Assembly (NCBI GenBank): GCA_947494145.1
Contig: CANLTZ010000017.1
Location: forward strand, 35,125-99,124
DNA from: an uncultured Jannaschia sp.
GTDB taxonomy: Bacteria; Pseudomonadota; Alphaproteobacteria; Rhodobacterales; Rhodobacteraceae
Direction of reading: 5' to 3'
Length of the DNA: 64,000 nucleotides
Under the pieces are notes generated by a model that did no database searches, had not been told where the DNA came from, and saw only the letters and a list, made by a program, of their open reading frames with translations. Below are positions 9,587-19,305 of this stretch, piece by piece. Made by a program: the position numbers and the translations under genes. Each line of letters begins with the position of its first letter. Position 1 is the first letter of the stretch.

Positions 9587-11604
9587 CACTCAGCGGCAAT
9601 GGGTTGGTCTGCGCGGGCGCGCGCCAGTTGTGAAAGCTCCGCCATGAGTTCAGAGGCGCGTGCCACAGGGTTGGTCAGGTAGAAGTCGCTGAAAGCCGTG
9701 CCGAAGGCACCATCCCCCAATGGCGGCACTTCGCCCAGCGGTTGGACCTTGTTTTGCGGCACTTGGTCGATTTCCGCCAGTTCCGGCGCGGCTTCAATCA
9801 GGGCGCGGCGCAATTGGGGCAGGCTGTCGAAGGGCAACTGGTGCCCCAGTTCAGCGGAAAGCGCGCGCAGGATGGCCCAGTTTTCCTTGGCTTCGCCCGG
9901 GGCGAACCCGGCCCGCAGGGCCAGTTGCGGGCGGCCTTCGGTATTCACGAAAAGGCCTTGTTCTTCCGTCCAGGCCGCACCCGGCAAGATCACGTCTGCG
10001 CGGTGCGCGCCCCTGTCACCATGGCTGCCCTGATAGATAACAACGGGCCCGGCGGGAATGTCGATTTCATCGGCGCCCAGGTTGTAGATCACATCCGCCG
10101 ATAGCGCCTGTGCGATGCCGCCATCGCAGGTGGCGCCCGCATCCATGGCGCCGACACGGCCCGCGGCCGTATGCAGTATTAGAAGGCCCGCGCCCGCGTC
10201 GTCGGCCATGGCACGGCAGGTGGCCAACACGGCGGCCCCGTCTTCGCCACGCAACGCGGCTTGGCCGACGATCATGACGCCGGGCTCATCGCGCCTGTCG
10301 GAATGATCCATGGCCGCGATATCGGCCAGGGTCGCGCGGTCGGTGCCTAGATGGATGTAGTCATAGGTCAGGTCCACCGCTTCCCCCAGAAGCGCAACGG
10401 TGGCGCCGCGCAGCCAAGCCTTGCGGATGCGGGCGTTAAGCACAGGCGCCTCAGTGGCTGGGTCGGTCCCGATCAAGAAGACACGCTTGGCGCTGTCGAT
10501 ATCTTCGATGGCAGCCGTGCCCACATAGCCCGCCCTGTCGGCAGGCGGCAGGGCCGCGCCATCGGTGCGGCATTCGGTGACACCGCCCATGGAATCCATC
10601 AGCTTGCGCAGGGCAAAGGCAGCTTCCGTTGGGGCCAGATCGCCCACAAGCCCGGCGACTGAGCCGCCCTTCATCGCTTTGGCGGCGGCGGCAAGCGCTT
10701 CGGGCCAGGTGGCGGGGCGCAGCTTGCCGTTTTCGCGGATATAGGGCTTGTCGAGCCGCTGGCGGCGCAGGCCATCCCAGACGAAACGGGTCTTGTCGCT
10801 GATCCATTCCTCATTGGTGCCGTCGTGATTGCGCGGCAGGATGCGCATCACTTCACGACCCTTGGTATCCACGCGGATGGAGGCGCCTTGCGCATCCATG
10901 ACATCGACTGTTTCGGTTTTCGTCAACTCCCACGGACGGGCCGTGAAGGCGTAGGGCTTCGACACCAGCGCGCCCACGGGGCACAGGTCGATGATGTTGC
11001 CCTGCATGTTCGATTTCAGCGTCTCGCCCAGATAGGAGGTGATTTCGCTGTCTTCGCCGCGCCCGGTCTGCCCCATCTGGGTGATGCCCGCCACCTCGGT
11101 GGTGAATCGCACGCAACGGGTGCAGGAAATGCAGCGCGTCATGTGGGTTTCGACCAGCGGACCCAGATCGAGGTCGACGGCCGCGCGCTTGGGTTCCCGA
11201 AAGCGGGAAAAGTCGACGCCGTAGGCCATGGCCTGATCTTGCAGATCGCATTCGCCGCCCTGATCGCAGATCGGACAATCAAGCGGGTGGTTGATGAGGA
11301 GGAATTCCATCACGCCTTCTCGGGCCTTCTTGACCATGGGCGAGTTCGTCTTGACCTGCGGCGGCTGGCCTTCGGGACCGGGGCGCAAATCTTTCACCTG
11401 CATCGCGCAGGATGCAGCGGGCTTGGGCGGGCCACCAACGACCTCCACCAGGCACATCCGGCAATTACCCGCGATGCTGAGGCGTTCGTGATAGCAGAAA
11501 CGCGGAATTTCGATCCCGGCCTCTTCGCAGGCCTGGATCAGGGTCATTTCAGCGGGGACATCCACTTCCGTCCCATCGATGACGATTTTCTTCAGGTCGC
11601 CCAT
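9586..11604 (-). CDS. nuoG: NADH-quinone oxidoreductase subunit G
   Basis: Largest peripheral-arm subunit, 672 aa. The N-terminal ferredoxin domain binds N1b [2Fe-2S] through C37, C48, C51 and C66. H106, C110, C113 and C119 bind N5, and C158, C161, C164 and C208 bind N4. Residues from about 220 form the molybdopterin-oxidoreductase-like domain, which binds no molybdenum in this family. There is no extra N7-type Cys cluster, as in Paracoccus and mitochondria. The 12-base spacer before it separates nuoG from a lipoprotein gene. Confidence 0.97.
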   Translation of the reverse strand: MGDLKKIVIDGTEVDVPAEMTLIQACEEAGIEIPRFCYHERLSIAGNCRMCLVEVVGGPPKPAASCAMQVKDLRPGPEGQPPQVKTNSPMVKKAREGVMEFLLINHPLDCPICDQGGECDLQDQAMAYGVDFSRFREPKRAAVDLDLGPLVETHMTRCISCTRCVRFTTEVAGITQMGQTGRGEDSEITSYLGETLKSNMQGNIIDLCPVGALVSKPYAFTARPWELTKTETVDVMDAQGASIRVDTKGREVMRILPRNHDGTNEEWISDKTRFVWDGLRRQRLDKPYIRENGKLRPATWPEALAAAAKAMKGGSVAGLVGDLAPTEAAFALRKLMDSMGGVTECRTDGAALPPADRAGYVGTAAIEDIDSAKRVFLIGTDPATEAPVLNARIRKAWLRGATVALLGEAVDLTYDYIHLGTDRATLADIAAMDHSDRRDEPGVMIVGQAALRGEDGAAVLATCRAMADDAGAGLLILHTAAGRVGAMDAGATCDGGIAQALSADVIYNLGADEIDIPAGPVVIYQGSHGDRGAHRADVILPGAAWTEEQGLFVNTEGRPQLALRAGFAPGEAKENWAILRALSAELGHQLPFDSLPQLRRALIEAAPELAEIDQVPQNKVQPLGEVPPLGDGAFGTAFSDFYLTNPVARASELMAELSQLARARADQPIAAE

Positions 11605-11616
11605 GGTGTTCTTCCT

Positions 11617-12000
11617 TCAGCGTACGACGCAGGCACCGGTGAGGGTCAGGCTGCCCCCAGCATCCAGCGCGATCTGGTCAGTCTCTCGGTCCGGTCCGTC
11701 GACCCATACGATCTGTGAGCCGCCGAAGCGGCGCAGGCAATATTCCACCGCGCGCAGGCGCGCGGCCTCAAGTGCGGCGGGCAAGGCGCGGTCTGCGCCG
11801 CCGGTATTCGTCACGAAGCCCCGGTCGTCAGAGGTTATCGACGTGATCCGGGTGCGAAACCGAACGCCGCTGATTTGCGACTGCGACGCACCCGGTGTGA
11901 TCCCCTGAAGTGGCGAAGTCACCGCAGAACCGACGTTGCGTATCGTGGCACAGCCAGAAAGCATGCAGGCGATAACCAGCACGAGCGTAACGGTTTTCAT
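11617..12000 (-). CDS. Putative lipoprotein upstream of nuoG
   Basis: 127-aa protein with a lipoprotein signal: MKTVTLVLVIACMLSGC, lipidated Cys at residue 17. The mature part has a Ser/Gly/Thr-rich start, a RFRTRITSITSDDRG segment and a paired-Cys C-terminal half. It is not recognised, although the pattern resembles small alphaproteobacterial outer-membrane lipoproteins. It overlaps the upstream DUF5333-like gene by four bases (ATGA) and ends 12 bases before nuoG. Confidence 0.72.
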   Translation of the reverse strand: MKTVTLVLVIACMLSGCATIRNVGSAVTSPLQGITPGASQSQISGVRFRTRITSITSDDRGFVTNTGGADRALPAALEAARLRAVEYCLRRFGGSQIVWVDGPDRETDQIALDAGGSLTLTGACVVR

Positions 12001-12386
12001 CCCTCAACCTCCACAAGCAGGCGACCAATCCCCGTCCCATCGGCGATTTCCCGACGTCCGGCGGCGCAAACCTGCGCTTCGGGCGCGCCATCGGCTAGGT
12101 CGTGACGCGCGAGGAAGGCTGACTGCAAATCGGCAATGGCCCCGGACGGATCGGCCATCCGCTCAGCGATATTGTCGGGCAGGAAGCCGTCCTCACCAAG
12201 CTGTTCCAGCACATCTTCGCTGAGCCTCGTCATCGCGATGGGGTCCACAGACAACGTCGTACATGACACAGCCAAGGCCTGAGCCGTGGATGACTCCATT
12301 GATGCGGTGACGAAATACTCAGGCGCCGGAACCTGTTCGGCGACGACCGGCAAGGCCGATATCAGAAGGGCGGCCACGGCTTTCAT
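11997..12386 (-). CDS. DUF5333-like secreted protein
   Basis: 129-aa protein with a signal peptide (MKAVAALLISALPVVA). The mature protein is acidic and has two widely spaced cysteines (in SCTTLSVD and EAQVCAAGR), possibly a disulfide. From memory it resembles the Rhodobacterales-specific family catalogued as DUF5333, whose members occur in nuo operons; this was not checked by search. It overlaps the EF-hand gene upstream and the lipoprotein gene downstream by four bases each, so all three should be made together. Confidence 0.72.
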   Translation of the reverse strand: MKAVAALLISALPVVAEQVPAPEYFVTASMESSTAQALAVSCTTLSVDPIAMTRLSEDVLEQLGEDGFLPDNIAERMADPSGAIADLQSAFLARHDLADGAPEAQVCAAGRREIADGTGIGRLLVEVEG

Positions 12387-12868
12387 GGTTGCAGAGCACT
12401 CCGCATGGCCATGGAATAGATGAAGTTCCGCAGAAATTCCTCGGTCTCAAGGCGGCCATCCCGGTTCACATCCGACCTGTCGCGCGACACCAGGATGCCT
12501 TCGCGATGTTCTTCAGCGCTGACGACGCCGTCTTTGTCGGCGTCCATTATGTCGTGAACCAAGGCGATGACGGCCATATAGGCCTGTTCGCGACCCCGGA
12601 AAGCAGCGATATCGCCCATGCCGAATTCCCAGGTCTGCAATTCCGAAACGGAGACGTCACCCGACCCATCGGCGTCGAGCGACACGAAGACCTGATCGCT
12701 GAAGGCCACCATCTCGGCCGCTGAAATCTCACCATCCCGATCGGCATCCATGGAGACCGCGAAGTTCTGAGCAAGGGCGCGGGCGGCATCCGGCTCGGAC
12801 GGGACCGTTTGGGCCAAAGCCGGCCAGGCAGCAGCAAGCGCGAGGCTAAGGATCGCGGCACGCTTCAT
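12383..12868 (-). CDS. Secreted four-EF-hand calcium-binding protein
   Basis: 161-aa protein with a signal peptide ending near residue 20. Four canonical 12-residue EF-hand loops are visible: D41-E52 (DADRDGEISAAE), D65-E76 (DADGSGDVSVSE), D109-E120 (DADKDGVVSAEE) and D133-E144 (DVNRDGRLETEE). All have the right acidic positions and Gly at position 6, or a close substitute, so calcium binding in the periplasm is likely. The start is [10 protein letters not shown], which overlaps the MAPEG gene stop by four bases; the longer frame is antisense-like junk inside that gene. Confidence 0.85.
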   Translation of the reverse strand: MKRAAILSLALAAAWPALAQTVPSEPDAARALAQNFAVSMDADRDGEISAAEMVAFSDQVFVSLDADGSGDVSVSELQTWEFGMGDIAAFRGREQAYMAVIALVHDIMDADKDGVVSAEEHREGILVSRDRSDVNRDGRLETEEFLRNFIYSMAMRSALQP

Positions 12869-13275
12869 AGCGAAAAGGCCCCCACTAGACCCATCAAACC
12901 CAAGGCCAGCACGCAGATCATGCCCACCGACCAGATGGCAGAGCGAAGCGCCTGGATCTCCGTCCCGATATGGACGGCAGCAACAGCGATGCGCGAGACC
13001 AGAAAGATGCTGGCAAACAGGTTCACCCAAAAGGGTGATGCCCCAACGAGGATGGCAGCAAGCGTCACCGCGATGAAGGGGCCCGTTGTCTCGATTGCGT
13101 TTCGAAAGGCACGGTCACGGCGATAGAACGGGTCCGAATAGTCGCGCACCGGCATCCCGCTATCGGTCTTGGCAAGGGGCGTGCCCACAACCGACAGGAC
13201 GGCCAGGACCACCATCATCAGCCCCCAGCCCGCCAGCGAGGCCAGGGCGTGGGAATAGGCGGCCAGGTCCGTCAT
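12865..13275 (-). CDS. MAPEG-family membrane protein
   Basis: 136-aa protein with four hydrophobic helices. The motif [15 protein letters not shown] after the first cytoplasmic loop is the MAPEG signature (membrane-associated proteins in eicosanoid and glutathione metabolism), where the Arg, Asn and Glu contribute to a glutathione-binding site in characterised members. The bacterial substrate is unknown. It lies between nuoF and the EF-hand gene with four-base overlaps on both sides. A glutathione link is interesting because a GST and two GFA proteins are encoded nearby, but this is inference. Confidence 0.82.
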   Translation of the reverse strand: MTDLAAYSHALASLAGWGLMMVVLAVLSVVGTPLAKTDSGMPVRDYSDPFYRRDRAFRNAIETTGPFIAVTLAAILVGASPFWVNLFASIFLVSRIAVAAVHIGTEIQALRSAIWSVGMICVLALGLMGLVGAFSL

Positions 13276-14567
13276 TCCGCGGCCACCGGCGCGGCTTTGC
13301 GGGGGCGCTTGTGCTTGATGCGATCTTCGATGTCATCGCGGAAATGGCGGATGAGGCCTTGAATGGGCCAGGCGGCAGCATCGCCGAGCGCGCAGATCGT
13401 ATGGCCTTCAACCTGCTTCGTCACGTCGAGCAGCATGTCGATTTCCTCGACCTCGGCTTCGCCGCGGACAAGCCTGTCCATCACGCGCATCATCCAGCCC
13501 GTGCCTTCGCGGCAAGGGGTGCACTGGCCGCAGCTTTCGTGCTTGTAGAAAGCCGCGAGCCGCCAGATCGCCTTGATCACGTCGGTCGAATTATCCATGA
13601 CGATCACGGCCGCCGTACCCAAACCGGATTTCTGTTCGCGCAGATAGTCGAAATCCATGATGGCTTCGCGCATGTCCTTGCCTGGGATCATCGGCACGGA
13701 CGACCCGCCGGGGATTACCGCCTTGAGATTGTCCCAGCCGCCGCGGATGCCGCCGCAATGGGTCTCGATCAGCTCCTCGAAGGTGATCGACATGGCCTCC
13801 TCGACCACGCAGGGCTTGTTGACGTGGCCCGAGATGGCAAAAAGCTTTGTGCCCGCATTGTTGGGCCGCCCAAAGCCCGCGAACCATTCAGCGCCACGGC
13901 GCAGGATGGTGGGCACGACGGCGATGCTTTCGACGTTGTTGACAGTGGTGGGGCAGCCATAAAGCCCCGCACCCGCCGGGAAGGGCGGCTTCATGCGGGG
14001 CATGCCCTTCTTGCCCTCCAGGCTTTCGATCAGGGCGGTTTCTTCGCCACAGATATAAGCGCCCGCGCCGTGGGTCAGGTAGAGGTCGAAATCCCAACCC
14101 GATTTCGCGGCATTCTTGCCGAGCAGACCCGCGTCATAGGCTTCGTCGATGGCGTTCTGGAGCGCTTCCTTTTCGCGGATGTACTCACCACGGATGTAAA
14201 TGTAGCAAGCATGGGCCCCCATGGCGAAGGATGCGATCAGGCAACCTTCGATCAGGGTATGCGGATCGTGGCGCATGATTTCCCGGTCCTTGCAGGTCCC
14301 GGGTTCGGATTCGTCGGCATTCACCACCAGATAGGCAGGCCGACCGTCGCTTTCCTTGGGCATGAAAGACCATTTGAGGCCGGTCGGGAAACCCGCACCC
14401 CCGCGCCCGCGCAGACCCGAGGCCTTCATGATGTCAACAATCTTGTCGCGGCCCAGCGCGATCAGGTCCTTGGTCCCGTCCCAGTGCCCGCGGGCCTGGG
14501 CGCCTTTGAGGCTGCGGTCATGCATGCCGTAGATATTCGTGAAGATCCGGTCCTGATCTTGCAACAT
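13272..14567 (-). CDS. nuoF: NADH-quinone oxidoreductase subunit F
   Basis: NADH- and FMN-binding subunit, 431 aa. The glycine-rich FMN/NADH loop [16 protein letters not shown] is at about residues 51-66, and the second nucleotide segment [16 protein letters not shown] at about 167-182. The [4Fe-4S] cluster N3 is bound by C346, C349, C352 (ESCGQCTPC) and C392. The start is MLQDQDRIF; the longer frame reads through the DUF5337-like gene. A short basic C-terminal tail ([14 protein letters not shown]) is present. Confidence 0.97.
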   Translation of the reverse strand: MLQDQDRIFTNIYGMHDRSLKGAQARGHWDGTKDLIALGRDKIVDIMKASGLRGRGGAGFPTGLKWSFMPKESDGRPAYLVVNADESEPGTCKDREIMRHDPHTLIEGCLIASFAMGAHACYIYIRGEYIREKEALQNAIDEAYDAGLLGKNAAKSGWDFDLYLTHGAGAYICGEETALIESLEGKKGMPRMKPPFPAGAGLYGCPTTVNNVESIAVVPTILRRGAEWFAGFGRPNNAGTKLFAISGHVNKPCVVEEAMSITFEELIETHCGGIRGGWDNLKAVIPGGSSVPMIPGKDMREAIMDFDYLREQKSGLGTAAVIVMDNSTDVIKAIWRLAAFYKHESCGQCTPCREGTGWMMRVMDRLVRGEAEVEEIDMLLDVTKQVEGHTICALGDAAAWPIQGLIRHFRDDIEDRIKHKRPRKAAPVAAE

Positions 14568-14572
14568 TCCGC

Positions 14573-14800
14573 TTACTCCTTCTCGCGGCGCATGCGCCAC
14601 ACGCCCACCACGATGATCAGGGCCCAGGCCAGCGCCGCCAGCGCAACCAAATCCACCAAGGCGACCCAACGCACCGGCAGCCCCAGATACGCCCCAAGGG
14701 CTTGAACGATCACCCAGATGGCGAAGGTTCCAATGATCACAATCGACGCCGTTCTCTGGCGTTTTGCAATCAGCATATCACGCGCTGAGGGCCCGGTCAT
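14573..14800 (-). CDS. DUF5337-like small membrane protein
   Basis: 75-aa protein with a basic N-terminus ([11 protein letters not shown]) and two hydrophobic helices (about 19-36 and 45-68), ending in RMRREKE, so both ends probably face the cytoplasm. From memory it resembles the Rhodobacterales family DUF5337, which is found beside nuoF; not verified. It stops five bases before the nuoF start and begins 58 bases after the HHH-domain gene. Confidence 0.75.
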   Translation of the reverse strand: MTGPSARDMLIAKRQRTASIVIIGTFAIWVIVQALGAYLGLPVRWVALVDLVALAALAWALIIVVGVWRMRREKE

Positions 14801-14858
14801 TTCGGGCCCTCTTCAACAGGTCAGGGATGGCCGCGTCAAGCGACGCGAGGGGGTGGCG

Positions 14859-15743
14859 TCAATAGACCCCACCCTTATCCACCTTCTTGGAAAAATCCGT
14901 GTCGCCACCTGCGGCCAGAAGCTTGGCCTGGTCGACCCAATCATCGCGGCTGACACGGCCCTTGAAGCCTTGCAGATTGTCATCGACCCACGCGACCTCC
15001 GCTGGGGTCCAAGCGGCGATCTGGTCGAAATGGTAGAAGCCCAGTTCGTTACAGAGCTTTTCGAGTTTCGGGCCCACACCTTTGATCTTCTTGAGGTCAT
15101 CGCCCTTACCGTTCCGCGCCTTGTCGAGCGTTGCGGGTTTGGTGCCTTCACCCGGCGCCGCGGCCGCTGGGGTTGGGGCAGATTCGGCCTTCGGGGCCGG
15201 CGTCGGGGCAGGTTCGGGCGCGGGCTTAGGCTTGGACGCTGCTTCGACCTTGGAAGCAGGCGCTGGCGCCGCAGCGGCAGCAGCGGCGGGGGCCGCGCCA
15301 GTCACCAGAGGCACATTCCCTTCGGGTGCGCCGGGGATCTTGTTTACCTTGGGGTCGTTGAGCGGCACTTCCCCCTTTGTATCAGAAATCATCGAATGCG
15401 GGATCTCGCTTCGATGGGGGGACGGCTTGTTGACGTTGCGCGGACGCATCAGATCGGACGGCTCGCGTGGGGTGGGCGCATCGCTGGTCTGACCCTCACC
15501 AGCCGCCTTGATGTCTTCAGTGGCAGGCTTTCTGACCCGGCCCACTGTCAGCAGCAGCAAGACGACCAGGACGGCAGCGACAATGAAGCCTGCGAATACG
15601 GCCTGCAAGAATGTCCAGCCCGCCAGGGCAAGCAGCAATGCGAACGTACCAGCACCCGCCAATGCGCCGATGCCGCAGCAAATGGCCGCACTTTCCAACG
15701 CGCCGACCGGATGTATCGTGGTGTTACCTTGGTATCTGTCCAT
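14859..15743 (-). CDS. Membrane-anchored HHH-domain protein, NuoE-tail paralogue
   Basis: 294-aa protein in three parts. Residues about 12-68 hold two hydrophobic helices, residues 75-205 form a low-complexity Ala/Pro/Lys linker, and residues 206-294 form a helix-hairpin-helix domain (DDLKKIKGVGPKLEKL, then FKGRVSRDDW). By hand alignment this last domain is identical at about 65 of 90 positions to the C-terminal extension of the adjacent NuoE. HHH domains usually bind DNA or mediate protein contacts; here membrane anchoring argues for a protein contact. It may tether or organise the NADH-oxidising module, but that is a hypothesis. It lies between nuoE and nuoF. Confidence 0.8.
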   Translation of the reverse strand: MDRYQGNTTIHPVGALESAAICCGIGALAGAGTFALLLALAGWTFLQAVFAGFIVAAVLVVLLLLTVGRVRKPATEDIKAAGEGQTSDAPTPREPSDLMRPRNVNKPSPHRSEIPHSMISDTKGEVPLNDPKVNKIPGAPEGNVPLVTGAAPAAAAAAAPAPASKVEAASKPKPAPEPAPTPAPKAESAPTPAAAAPGEGTKPATLDKARNGKGDDLKKIKGVGPKLEKLCNELGFYHFDQIAAWTPAEVAWVDDNLQGFKGRVSRDDWVDQAKLLAAGGDTDFSKKVDKGGVY

Positions 15744-15776
15744 GATGGTGCTCCCCAGATCCGTGGGGAACCCAAA

Positions 15777-17024
15777 TCAATAGACGTCCCCCTTCCTGAC
15801 GCGGGCAGAAAACGCGGTCTCGCCGCCTTGGGCAAGCAGTTTAGCTTGTTTTCGCCATTCATCGCGCGTGACGCGGCCCTTGAAGCCTTCCAGATTGCTG
15901 TCGACCCAAGCCACTTCGTCGTCCGTCCAGGTAGCGATCTGGTCGAAATGGTAGAAGCCCAGATCGTTGCAAAGCACCTCAAGCTTTGGACCGATGCCCT
16001 TTATCTGCTTGAGATCGTCCGCTTTTCCGTCCCGTGGCGCGTCAAGCGCTTCGGGCTTCTTGGCATTGGCAGGCGTCGCGGCGGCGGCGGAAGGGGTCGC
16101 GGCGGCGGAGTCCGGTGCGACCGAATCGGCCTCTGGCCGCGCCTTGGCCGTCGCGTCCGAGCCGCGCACATTCGCGTGACCGTCCGAGCTGTCGCCCCGC
16201 GCCCGGGGCGCGTCCGCGTCGCCGGGCAATCGGCCCGCTTGCGCGCCATCCGGTCCAGCAGGTGGCAGATGCGGGTCGCGCTTTGCCTTTGTCGCATCTG
16301 CATCGGCAGCGTCTGCCCCTTGCCACGGCGCGCGGAGCGGGACCTCGGTGCCGTCGATCCGCTTGAGCGTGTCGCCAATATCAGTCGCCAGCGTAACTGA
16401 CGCGTTGGAGGCATGGTCGGGCGTAGTGGCATAATCGGCCAGCGACGTCACCCCGCCCTCCGGCTCAGAGGCCCAACGACCGTTTTGCGGGCCCGGGGTC
16501 GGCACGTCGCCCTTGCGCATCCGCTCCAACAAGTCAGCGAAAGTCTCAGGCGTCAGGTCTTCGTAATAATCCTTGCCGATCTGCGCCATGGGCGCGTTTG
16601 AACAGGCACCCAGGCACTCGACCTCCTCCCAAGACAGTTGCCCATCTTCCGAAATCTCATGGGGCCGCGCCGCGATCTTCTCTTTGCAGACCGCGACCAA
16701 ATCCTCGGACCCGCGCAGCATGCAAGGGGTCGTGCCGCAGATCTGGATGTGGGCGGCTTTGCCCACCGGCTGAAGCTGGAACATGAAGTAGAAGGTCGCC
16801 ACTTCCAGCGCCCGGATATAGGCGAGGCCCAGCATCTCGGCCACATGTTCGATGGCGGGGCGGCTCAGCCACCCCTCCTGTTCCTGCGCGCGCCAGAGCA
16901 AGGGAATGATCGCCGAGGCCTGCCGGCCCTCGGGAAACTTTGTCATCTGCGCCTCGGCCCAGGCCTGGTTGGCGGGGGTGAAGGCGAAGGTCTCAGGTTG
17001 GGTTGGGTGGAGGCGGCGGAGCAT
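15777..17024 (-). CDS. nuoE: NuoE with C-terminal HHH extension
   Basis: [2Fe-2S] subunit of the NADH-oxidising module. Residues 1-170 are a complete thioredoxin-fold NuoE with N1a cluster ligands C96, C101, C137 and C141. Bacterial NuoE is usually about 160-240 aa, whereas this one is 415. Residues about 180-328 are a low-complexity Ala/Asp/Pro linker and residues 329-415 a helix-hairpin-helix domain ([11 protein letters not shown]) almost copied in the next gene. The start [10 protein letters not shown] overlaps the upstream gene stop by one base (TAATG). The longer frame, 13 codons upstream, is rejected. Confidence 0.95.
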   Translation of the reverse strand: MLRRLHPTQPETFAFTPANQAWAEAQMTKFPEGRQASAIIPLLWRAQEQEGWLSRPAIEHVAEMLGLAYIRALEVATFYFMFQLQPVGKAAHIQICGTTPCMLRGSEDLVAVCKEKIAARPHEISEDGQLSWEEVECLGACSNAPMAQIGKDYYEDLTPETFADLLERMRKGDVPTPGPQNGRWASEPEGGVTSLADYATTPDHASNASVTLATDIGDTLKRIDGTEVPLRAPWQGADAADADATKAKRDPHLPPAGPDGAQAGRLPGDADAPRARGDSSDGHANVRGSDATAKARPEADSVAPDSAAATPSAAAATPANAKKPEALDAPRDGKADDLKQIKGIGPKLEVLCNDLGFYHFDQIATWTDDEVAWVDSNLEGFKGRVTRDEWRKQAKLLAQGGETAFSARVRKGDVY

Positions 17025-17536
17025 TAGGTGATTTCTCTCGAATTCGTCAGCAAGGAACGGCACTCAGACCGAAAGTTGGTAAGCCGTCGGCTCAATCCCG
17101 TTGTGAAGGCATCGATGACAGTAAGGTCCTCACGCGATATCCCAAACCGAATATTTTCGGCCCCATCATCGAGTTGCAACGCCAGGTCACCGATATCGGA
17201 TGGAGCACTAATCAGGAGTCTCTGCAATTCGTTTTCGTGACCAAGCCTAGCTTGGTAGATACGCTCAATCTGCTCTTCGAACATAACCGTGGCGACAAAC
17301 TCTGGAAAACGATTTGCTCCCTCGACAAACGCATCCAGCTCTCTGCCCCATACAACCGCTGAAGACGACACCCCTGCACAAGCCTCCAACCTCTTTTCCA
17401 GGAGGATCGCCGTCAGGAAGTCATCTTTGGCTTGATAAAGCAGATAAGACTGCACTGCTGCTGCGATTGCTGCGGTGACTCCCACAAAAAGTGCGCCGAC
17501 TTCCATGAGAACCCAAGTCGTACGCCTATCGCTCAC
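17024..17536 (-). CDS. Unknown membrane-anchored protein between nuoD and nuoE
   Basis: 170-aa protein with one N-terminal membrane helix (about residues 9-32, [23 protein letters not shown] shortened here by its ends) followed by a soluble, mostly helical part with two cysteines. It begins at a GTG that overlaps the nuoD stop (GTGA) and ends in a TAA sharing a base with the nuoE ATG. A hand count gives 47% G+C for 17101-17160, far below the flanking nuo genes, which suggests recent acquisition. No family recognised. Confidence 0.7.
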   Translation of the reverse strand: MSDRRTTWVLMEVGALFVGVTAAIAAAVQSYLLYQAKDDFLTAILLEKRLEACAGVSSSAVVWGRELDAFVEGANRFPEFVATVMFEEQIERIYQARLGHENELQRLLISAPSDIGDLALQLDDGAENIRFGISREDLTVIDAFTTGLSRRLTNFRSECRSLLTNSREIT

Positions 17537-18765
17537 CGATCAATCTCTCCAAACACCACGTCCAGCGTCCCAATAATCGCAGCCACGTCCGCCAGTTGGT
17601 GCCCGCGCGCCACGTGGTCCATGGCCTGCAGGTGCAGGTACCCCGGCGCGCGCAGCTTGGCGCGGTAGGGTTTGTTCGTGCCATCAGCGACCAAATACAC
17701 GCCGAACTCGCCCTTGGGTGCCTCGACAGCGGCATATACTTCGCCAGCGGGGACGTGGAAGCCTTCGGTATAAAGCTTGAAGTGGTGGATGAGACTTTCC
17801 ATCGACGTCTTCATGTCGCCCCGTGACGGCGGGGTGATCTTGCCACGGGCCAGGATGTCGCCCTGCCCTTCGGGTTCGCGCAGCTTCGTGATGGCCTGCT
17901 TCATGATCCGCAAGCTCTGACGCATCTCCTCCATGCGGAGGAGATAGCGATCATAGCAATCGCCGTTCTTGCCCGTGGGGATCAAAAAGTCGAACTCGTC
18001 ATAGCATTCATAGGGCTGCGCGCGCCGCAGGTCCCAAGCCAGGCCCGAGCCACGGGCCATGACGCCGGAAAAACCCCAATCCATCACCTCCTGCTCGGAC
18101 ACGACGCCGATATCGACGTTGCGCTGCTTGAAGATTCGGTTTTCGGTCAGCAGCCCGTCGATATCGTCCAGCACAGCGGGGAAGCTGTCACACCAGGCGT
18201 CGATGTCGTCGATCAACGCGGGCGGCAGATCCTGGTGGACACCGCCGGGGCGGAAATAGGCGGCGTGCAGGCGCGCACCGCAGGCCCGCTCATAGAAAAC
18301 CATGAGCTTTTCGCGCTCCTCGAAACCCCAAAGCGGCGGGGTCAGCGCGCCCACATCCATGGCCTGTGTCGTTACGTTGAGGATGTGGCTCAGGATGCGG
18401 CCGATTTCGCAGAACAGCACGCGGATCAGGCTGGCTCGGCGCGGCACCTCAACCCCGGTCAGCCGCTCGATGGCCAAACACCAGGCATGTTCCTGGTTCA
18501 TCGGCGCCACGTAATCGAGCCGGTCCAGATAGGGCAGGTTCTGTAGGTAGGTGCGGCTTTCCATCAGCTTCTCGGTCCCGCGATGCAGCAGGCCGATATG
18601 GGGGTCGCAGCGTTCGACGATTTCGCCGTCCAATTCCAAAACCAAACGCAGCACGCCGTGGGCTGCCGGATGTTGGGGGCCGAAATTGATGTTGAAGTTG
18701 CGGATCTGTTGCTCGCCGGTCAGGGCGTCTTCATATCCGCGCGGATTGGGGTCGCCGTCCATCAT
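17533..18765 (-). CDS. nuoD: NADH-quinone oxidoreductase subunit D
   Basis: 49-kDa-type subunit derived from the large subunit of NiFe hydrogenases, 410 aa, forming the quinone site with NuoB. Diagnostic blocks are [17 protein letters not shown] near the N-terminus (with the quinone-site His), [16 protein letters not shown] near residue 80 and [17 protein letters not shown] near residue 355. The start is ATG-ATG; the first overlaps the upstream GFA stop by four bases and has a GGAGG site seven bases upstream. Confidence 0.97.
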   Translation of the reverse strand: MMDGDPNPRGYEDALTGEQQIRNFNINFGPQHPAAHGVLRLVLELDGEIVERCDPHIGLLHRGTEKLMESRTYLQNLPYLDRLDYVAPMNQEHAWCLAIERLTGVEVPRRASLIRVLFCEIGRILSHILNVTTQAMDVGALTPPLWGFEEREKLMVFYERACGARLHAAYFRPGGVHQDLPPALIDDIDAWCDSFPAVLDDIDGLLTENRIFKQRNVDIGVVSEQEVMDWGFSGVMARGSGLAWDLRRAQPYECYDEFDFLIPTGKNGDCYDRYLLRMEEMRQSLRIMKQAITKLREPEGQGDILARGKITPPSRGDMKTSMESLIHHFKLYTEGFHVPAGEVYAAVEAPKGEFGVYLVADGTNKPYRAKLRAPGYLHLQAMDHVARGHQLADVAAIIGTLDVVFGEIDR

Positions 18766-19190
18766 TCGGTGCCTCCTTCAGGGGCGAACATCGCGAAGAC
18801 CTCGGCCTCCGTCATCGTCTTGCGCTCGCCGGTCAGGGCGTAGTTGCCGGGCTTGCGGTCTATGAACAACTCGATCCCCAGTTCGAACTGCCCGGGGTCT
18901 TCGAAACACTGGATCGAGACATGCTGGTTCGCGCCATCCTGCGTCTGCCAGAGCAAGGAAGACCCGCATTCCTTGCAGAAGATACGCTCACCCCAGGACG
19001 ATCCCTTGTAGGAGCCGGTGGGCGACCCTTCGGCGAACGTGACCGAGGTCCCGCAATCGACGGAGATATACATGCCGCCTGACCAATGGCGACACATGCC
19101 ACAATGGCAGATGCCAGCCCCCATCTCGCCTTCCTGGGCAGTGAAGGTGCAGGCGCCGCACAGGCATCTTCCGGTCAGCGTTTCAGCCAT
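18762..19190 (-). CDS. GFA/CENP-V-like zinc protein, copy 1
   Basis: 142-aa protein of the glutathione-dependent formaldehyde-activating (GFA) family. Zinc ligands are visible as CLCGAC at the N-terminus, CHCGMC near residue 30 and CKECG near residue 73, which is the full set of the family. The founding member was proposed to speed formation of S-hydroxymethylglutathione, but most GFA proteins have no proven activity. It overlaps nuoD by four bases. It is paralogous to the gene at 19305-19733, from which it is separated by a 40-codon ORF. Confidence 0.85.
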   Translation of the reverse strand: MAETLTGRCLCGACTFTAQEGEMGAGICHCGMCRHWSGGMYISVDCGTSVTFAEGSPTGSYKGSSWGERIFCKECGSSLLWQTQDGANQHVSIQCFEDPGQFELGIELFIDRKPGNYALTGERKTMTEAEVFAMFAPEGGTE

Positions 19191-19305
19191 TTTTCACACC
19201 TCGCGTCCCTGCCCAAAACTCGTTGGTCGGCAGTTTCCATGGGCTTTCCAAACGCAAGAAGCCCAAATGCTCCTGATAGCGGCCACGGTTCGGATCGCCT
19301 ACCAT
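19183..19305 (-). CDS. Coupled 40-aa small protein
   Basis: The stop of the upstream GFA gene shares a base with an ATG (TGATG) that opens a 40-codon frame running exactly to the next GFA gene and overlapping its start by eight bases. The peptide begins [10 protein letters not shown], is rich in aromatic and charged residues (QEHLGFLRLESPW, TNEFWAG) and has no signal or membrane helix. Its composition looks protein-like and it fills an otherwise empty 114-base gap in a locus with almost no gaps, so it is likely to be translated. No known family. Confidence 0.6.
   Translation of the reverse strand: MVGDPNRGRYQEHLGFLRLESPWKLPTNEFWAGTRGVKNG

Noticed and set aside
13086..14705. Plus-strand frame of 539 codons opposite nuoF
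   Set aside because: Covers the NADH-binding subunit in antisense and shows no motif of its own.
14718..16400. Plus-strand frame of 560 codons opposite the HHH genes
   Set aside because: Repetitive Arg/Gly composition caused by reading the Ala/Pro linkers backwards.
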